Below are positions 57,311 to 64,000 of a stretch of 64,000 nucleotides of DNA, one piece after another (position 1 is the stretch's first letter; every line of letters begins with the position of its first letter). Below the pieces are notes generated by a model, which saw only the letters and a program-made list of their open reading frames with translations, did no database searches and was not told the origin of the DNA. Source of the DNA: Taeniopygia guttata (taxonomy: Eukaryota > Chordata > Aves > Passeriformes > Estrildidae); NCBI RefSeq assembly GCF_048771995.1, contig NC_133026.1:98729501-98793500 (forward strand), given 5' to 3'. Both the position numbers and the translations under genes were made by a program.

Positions 57311-60300
57311 AAATTTCTCATCGTGTTCTCAGGCTGTGTGAAACAGAATAATTTCCCAGTCTCCTATATCAGTTCTGAAGCATGTTTTTCCCATTCTCTG
57401 TTCGATCCAAAAAAGCTGCACCAGAGCCTCTCTGAGCACACCAGGAGGTGATTCCACTTCCTGTATCAAAGCAAGACCTTGTCAGGCACCTGCCTCTGCC
57501 TTGCTTTGATTTCAAAGGAAAGATGCACATTTGCTGTTCAGAGTGAAAATGTGAAATGCTCCAGTCAGGTCCCTCGTGATGAAGCAATCTAGATTTGCAG
57601 TTGTTCTGACACATGTGCTCCATCTCAGTGTGTACATGGACAGTGTCAAGGAAAGCCTACATCTCCATCCAGATTGAAATCATCATTTTGGAGATGGACA
57701 GAGTCCCTCTGTTCCCTTTCTCACTTTCATTCATCAGCTTCTGCCCAAACTTCCCAAACTGAGTATTGGAAAGTTGCGCTGTTCACCTTCTTAAGCCTTC
57801 CTAATTGCTCTCCCAGCTTTTTAAAGATGCCCAGGGCTATCAAAGAAGAATTTACCTGGAGTTTTTGTCATCAGAGGAAAATATTAAGTAAATGGTTTGC
57901 AAGAAGTTATTGTTTATTCATACTTGTTCTATTCAGAATTTTTTAGACTCCCTAAAGCTTACTTGTCTCTCCTTATCAGGAGCCAGGTCTGTCACTGACT
58001 CTTTCCAAAACAGTCTCCTCCAAGCTTAATAATGGCCATTACAGTCAGAGTAATTCAGAGATACTCCCTGAGTGCAACAAGGGGCTGAGATGACATTTTT
58101 ACATTTGACTACAATGACTATGTGGATTACAACTCCATGAAGGAGACCTGGGGAAGTCACAGATTTCCCAGCTGCAACTGCTACTGTATTAAGCAAAGAA
58201 CCCCATAACCAAATCAGCATTATAGGCAACATTTAGAGTACCACTTTAACACTTTAGAAGGGGCTTAGTAGCACTGGGTGAATTTTTCAGGAGTAGGTGT
58301 CAGCTTCAGCCTGATTTCTGGTTGGTGTTAATGTTTGTTTTGCTTTTGAGCTGAAACCATTCAGCTACTGCTGCAAATATACAAATGAAACATCACATTT
58401 TGATCCATTTTTAAAATAATGGTTGCAACAATTTATTTTGAAGAAGTCCAGGATTTCTGTGATTTGAAAGGCTTCTTGTTTGGCAAAGAATCAATTGCAG
58501 AAAAAAATCACATAGATTTGGAGAGTTTACAAGCCTCCAGATTAGTATCTGTTTAAGTACAGTACAAAATGACCAAGTTTTGGCAGCTGAATACTCTTAA
58601 GGTTTCACTTTCACAGCATATCCTCTGTCCTTCACTGCCTCCTACATGCTACTTTTATAATGACTAAAATATCTGTGTAATGACTATACCGTCTCTATAA
58701 TGGACATAAATATATTTTGGCCAATATTTGTCCTAAAATTTTTTTCTTAAACCACTTTCTAGTTTTGTAAATTAAGTGTTATGAAAATCTGAAACCATGA
58801 ACAGATAAACTTTTTCTCATGTTGGCATAACTCTTCCATGCTAACATATCTAGTTTTTCAGTATGTTGGGAAAGTTCCAAAAAATGATCTTCTAGTGTTG
58901 ATTTCCATTTTATGTTTTGACAAAGCTTAAAATGCACAATATGAAACATATCAAATGGGCGGAATAGCTGATTGATTGGGTGATGGGATTTGTTTGTTTA
59001 AATTTAAATATAAAACATGGCCCGGGCTTATGAAATTTGGCGACAAGGGTTCATAGGTTCAGTTATGTTTCATATTGAGCATGAAATTCATGTTAGCAGA
59101 AACATGGGAACTTCTACCATCTATTAGGTTTACTTTGTATACTATGATTAAAATATATTCATAAGAAACCATGAAATAAAAACACTGTGATATCAGCTAT
59201 GTAATCTACATAACTACAGTTACAATCCTCTTAAACAATGTTTTCCACTTCATCTAAGTATCTAATTATGACATTAAAATTACTTTCTTATCTATATCAT
59301 GACATATTAGCCATATTAGCAGTATATGTTGTAAGCCTACATCTGATTTGAAATGTTTTATTTGCAGTGATTTTCACCGAGTGCAATTCTTGCCCTGCTT
59401 TTCCTTAACTAATTTGCTTGCTTCTGTTTACTAACTGAATAATTGTCAGAGTATAATTAACACAGATGTCGCATGAGTTTAGTTTTCAGGTTCAGGTTAA
59501 ATTTATACTACTGCATATGGAAGGGTCTAATTAGATTTCCATCTGAAATCTGAAGGAGTTACTACATTTTGAGAAAAATCTTTTTCACAGACTTCTATCT
59601 TACTCAGTGGTACTATAATGTTTTCATTCATTGGCAGTTTCAAAAATAAGACTTTTGTATTAAGCACATCAGCTTACCCACATCAGTGTTGTCTGAGACA
59701 GGAATGTTTGTAAATTTGACACTAAGCCCCCCAGTAATTTCAAGGTATTCTGAATTCTGTAAGATAAAGTTTTATACTGGGCCAACAGTTACCAAGATCC
59801 TAAATATTCCAACTCTCTGCGGCTCTGAAATACAAATCTATTCTTATTCCAGTGATTTAATTTCCAGTTATTTACTTTCCATTTACTCATTTCTCCTTTG
59901 GTGATACTTGCAAACCTGGAAGTACTGAAACATAGGATTGAAAAGACTTGGCAACAAGATGGAGTTGTTTGTTAGCAATAATCTTGAAAGATTTATGTGT
60001 CTGTATACTGCTGTGAAAAAACAAGACATGTACCAAATGCAACTTTGATACTTTATCAAGCCAGTTATGATGAATTAGGTATGGTTCCAGTGATAACCTT
60101 CAATTGTGATATTTTACATTGATGCCAACAAAGTGGATTGTGTGGAATAGGGAACATAAAATGGTGACAAAGTCAGATAGCTCTATGAAAAATGTCATTG
60201 TGCACATCTTTAACAAGAAATGACTTCAAACAGTGAGAATGAAAGTCATACTGATAAGTTTTAATATAGAATACTAATGAAAGAAAATTTATTTATCTCA

Positions 60301-63300
60301 GTAGAAAATAAGAAGTTACTGGGTCAGGGCAATTACTAATGCTTTTTCTTAATATATGTTGATAATGTACCCCTTCCCTCTTCATGCCTTTTCCATTATT
60401 GAGTAATTCCAAGAAATTATTAAAATGCTGATTAGGTTCTGTAATCCAAATTACTAAATGTGAGCTAAAGAGCCATTCAGCGATCTACTCTACCAAGCAA
60501 TGTTTTAATTCTAAATTGCCACTTCAAATTTATAAGCAGAGATATTAAGTACGTCGTTCACATTAATTCTGATTTATAATCTGATATAATGACTAAATGA
60601 CAGAAATTGATTGTTTTATATACTTTTTTATTGAAGGAAAACTCCACTGTATGTTTCTGAGAGCAACAGACATTGCAATAACATCAGTGCTGCAATTGAG
60701 TCTTCAAGCTCTATTGTCTTTCCTTGTCATTTCCTTGGTATTATTTCAGGCACTTTTACTCAAGCAAAATACATACTGAAATAATACCATTGTTTTGATT
60801 GAGATTCCAAACCAAATAAACTGTCTCTCTATCACAGTAAGTGAATAGCTGGTCTCACACATTTAAGAAAAGGAGATTCTTTATACATTACTAGGAAATT
60901 AGTGGAGCAGCTAATTGCCTACATCCAAACAAATGTATGACAAGACAGAATTCCTCAACACTGTCTCAGTACTCAAAACCATCCATTTCAAGCCCACATG
61001 AACTTTACTACATAGTGAAATCTGTGTCTGGAAATCTACCATTACTCTAAAATTGTGCAAAGGGAATATTTCCTTTACTATTTATGATGAGTGGCTTTCA
61101 AATGCAACTATATCTCAGAAATTTAGATCCTCTTTCAAAGCAAACATACAAACCAAGGCAATTTATTGAATAAGTGGGTATGTATTCTGTTACATCATTC
61201 TCTCCCAATATGTTTGGTTTTTTTTCCTTTTCAGTCTATTTCACTGTTCTGGATGTTTTGTTTACAATGCTATGATTGCTGTCACTTATCAAAGTGACAA
61301 TGGTTCTTTACCTACAAAGAATGACCCTCTTAAAACTGCTTTTAAGAGTTTCTTCCAGTAATCAATTGGAGGTCTCTTTGTTTTCTCTACTTAAAGTGCA
61401 AAATGCTTCAGGAAAGACTTTTTGGCCAGTTAGAGCAGATGCACCATGTGAATTTTTCTTTTGAAATTTTCTGTCTGGAGCCCTCAGTGTAACCTCTGGA
61501 CACCATAGTCATGTAAATAAATGTTATTTAAAGCATTGTACCAGGAATCTCTGTGTACGGTGGTGAACCATAGAAGCTGGGTACTTTTGTTACAACTTTT
61601 TTGCTAAATTTCTAAACTTCTAGCAAGTAAACATAAAAAGACAATTGTATTTTAACTGTTCTCAGCAGAGCTTGTTTGGTGACAAAGCATTCCCTTTTTA
61701 GTAGGCAAGGTATTTACCTCACGACACCATTATTCTGTGGTGCGAAACTTCTATTGAGAAGAAATGAAACATGGAAGAAACATAGGAATATTTATAATGC
61801 CTAAATTTGCAGTGCCATTACTGTCCATAAAAACCACCAGTACAGAACTGATTTGTGCTCTCACTGACTCCCATAAGGTATTTATAACAGGTAATGCACA
61901 TCTGTTAAACCTTTCCCAAATAAATGCAAGACTTTTCATTAGATTCTTCAAGACCAAGGCACCCTAAATTTCAAAATTTTTGATCCCTGGAAGTCTTGCC
62001 TTGCACCTTCTGTGTGTACTGAACACCTACATTTTTGCCTCCATGACACTTGTATATCCAGTTTTATTTACTTGTTCCCATTCACAGAGGTGTTAAAATT
62101 TCCCCATTTTGTAAAGAGCTGTTAGAGTGCAGCAATAGAAATGGGAAAAAAAGTATTTATCATGCCTGTGTTGGTTTTTTTTTTCCTTGATACCAATTAA
62201 TTAGAACGAAAGAGTTCAGAAGAAATGTTTAGAGCTGAAGATATCAAAATTATCTCATTGGTGGAAAGCTGCATATTTTGCTTAGTAGTTTCTAATTTAC
62301 ACTGTAGCAGATGGATGGGGTTGAAGGTCACAATTACTGTGTGAGGCCAGCTTTTCTGTAAAGTTTGAACTCCATGTAGATAACACTCATTGATAGAGAA
62401 TTCTTGTAGTGAAAAACCTTTTGTTCTTTTTTTAAATCTCTATTTCATGTTGGTAAATTACATCTCTGTGATGAAACAAAATCAGATTTCTGGCTATCCT
62501 CCATTTCATTCTTCATATTGATTCTGGAGCTATCTAATTAGACTGAAGAATTTTGTAAATATCTAAGAAAAAGGGGTTTGTTACTTACTGAATTGTAAGA
62601 AAACTCTGGACTGAGAAATTTTTAGACATTCAGCCTAATAAAATTAAAAACTGAATGCAATTTCATATTTAACTAAGAGATGAAAAACATTTTATTTCAA
62701 GGCAAGCAAAAGCCAGGTCAATTAACTTTTAAAATAGAGCAAGACAAAAGTTTCAGAAATGCTCAACTCACTAAAGTGACAAGTGTAAATTTTGTTTAAA
62801 ATCACTGAAATCAGTGCTTGCTGCAGAGGAGCCCTTTAGCAAAAATTGTGGGTGTATGCTTTCACAGAATCATCAACTGAAAACAATCACTGTTTCATGA
62901 TCTTTCTGAAAACTAAATTGTAAGGTAGAATACTCCACCTTCAGCAAGAGAAGAACTGCTTTTTATATTGTGGGATAAAAGCATGCAGATGTATATGCAT
63001 CACACAACACTTAATGAAAAAATATACAGACAAACATCCTTTCTGCTATTTTTTTTTTTTGTAGCTGTATTCCAACATTCATGAGACAGACCCCTGAATT
63101 AAAATATTAAAAAAAACAAACAAACAAACAAAAAAAAAACTTCTCAAAGCCCTTTAATTTGAAAATTCAGGACCAAATTTCTTGGGTAATGTTTTGTACA
63201 ATTAGTGACTTGAAAGTGACATTAAGTTGCTATTGGGACCATCAAGCAAATGAGCGATAGAATTTTCTGCTGCGGTCTTTCCAGTCTAACTTGGGCTATG

Positions 63301-64000
63301 AAGATGACTGAAAATATTTCTGTCTGAAGAATATTCAATAATTTTTGTTGTTGTTTTTTTTTGTAAGGAAGTAGGTTAATTTTCTAGCAAATAGCTCTGG
63401 ATATAGTGGTCCATGTCCCATTACTGAGCTTGAAATTAAATTGCCCCCTGAATATTCCTGTCTTTTTATTACTACCTGTCTACATCTGGTTATCTTTTTT
63501 AAGCTAACTACTCTCTTGAAGTCTAAAAAACTCTAGAGCTATGCTACTGATAGAGACAAAATAATTAATTCTGGGACCCTTTCAACAAGGCAGGTGCAAT
63601 CAGCTGAAAAGTAGACTTTGGGAACAAGTGCAAATATATAGAGAGTGCTGCAACAGAATCCTCACCAACATTTGGAAAAAAAAAATAAACTGCAAAGATT
63701 GCTGCATGCTTTTTTGATCTAACATAGACACTTGAAAAGACTGAGGCTTGATTCTCTGAAAAATCCTTTTATTTCCTAGGCATTGACTTTGATCAAGGCA
63801 GTATAAAACAAGCTCATTTTTTTCAACAATCTGTTATTTTTTAGTGCATTGCTAAGTTTTTTTGCAAGAGTATCATATATTTGCAGATGTCACCAAGCTG
63901 CAGTGAGGCAGAGAATGTGGCACTGTGAGGAATGATTCTCAGCCACTTGTCTCACATCTTTAAATGTATGGAAGGGGGGCAGGTACATGTATGTTTTAGA
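57311..64000. other. Non-genic AT-rich interval to window end
   Basis: No gene, RNA or dispersed repeat recognised. Frames reach 90 codons (57674-57946 plus) and 84 codons (57369-57623 minus) in a mildly GC-richer patch at 57360-57870, without motifs. Small hairpins at 58819-58847 (10 bp with one G-T pair) and 61327-61348 (9 bp, 4-base loop) are chance-level. An AAAC tract is at 63109-63139 and an 11-base T run at about 63050-63060. Confidence 0.6.
63109..63139. repeat. AAAC/poly(A) microsatellite
   Basis: A run, then four AAAC units, then a further A10-like run. No retroposed body with matching flanks was recognised on its left. Confidence 0.8.

Noticed and set aside
58819..58847. 10-bp stem with one G-T pair around a 9-base loop
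   Set aside because: Too short and imperfect to call a microRNA precursor, and no known microRNA seed was recognised.
61327..61348. 9-bp hairpin CTCTTAAAA-CTGC-TTTTAAGAG
   Set aside because: Within chance expectation and not extended by flanking pairing.
1..64000. CRISPR arrays, operons, ribosome-binding sites, tRNA or rRNA genes
   Set aside because: No regularly spaced direct repeats, no tRNA B-box with paired arms, no rRNA-like sequence. The window is vertebrate in character, so prokaryotic features do not apply.

Overview
This looks like vertebrate nuclear DNA, most likely from a bird and probably a songbird (passerine). It is AT-rich, CpG-poor and almost free of long open frames. The longest stop-free reading is 154 codons, and many short overlapping frames occur on both strands, as expected of non-coding DNA. 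The bird assignment rests on two CR1 LINE 3' ends with octamer tails of the TTCTGTGA type, and on a block at about 16.7-17.75 kb that I recognise as a passerine ERVL-type LTR. No operon, tRNA, rRNA, CRISPR array or other prokaryotic feature is present. I found no protein-coding gene I can name, so the window is best read as intergenic desert or the inside of a very large intron.

Layout: 0-7.1 kb is unique sequence, with one weak exon-like block at 1.8-2.3 kb. A degraded minus-strand LTR lies at 7.12-7.55 kb. Unique AT-rich sequence runs from 7.6 to 16.6 kb. A palindromic patch at 16.65-16.73 kb leads into a plus-strand ERVL-type LTR ending near 17.75 kb. Unique sequence from 17.75 to 36 kb carries two striking hairpins (23.2 and 27.55 kb), an open minus-strand frame with an A-rich tail (23.5-23.9 kb), and GC-richer patches at 29 and 32.6 kb. 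A minus-strand ERV/LTR-like block occupies about 36.0-37.56 kb and is followed by a 34-base A tract. A candidate conserved non-coding block sits at 38.7-39.1 kb. A minus-strand CR1 LINE remnant lies at 40.73-41.29 kb. After unique sequence from 41.3 to 50.3 kb come an unidentified GC-rich insert-like segment (50.3-50.75 kb) and a compact ERVK-like solo LTR on the minus strand (51.21-51.60 kb). A plus-strand CR1 3' end lies at 55.86-56.18 kb. Sequence at 56.56-57.31 kb looks regulatory in composition, and the rest to 64 kb is unique.

The window does not hold a set of genes that work together. Its content is dead retroelement fragments in a quiet background, a few unexplained inverted repeats, and AT-rich stretches with clustered homeodomain- and E-box-like sites that could be enhancers. 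The sequence alone cannot prove enhancer activity. Calls from family recognition are from memory, because no database search was possible.
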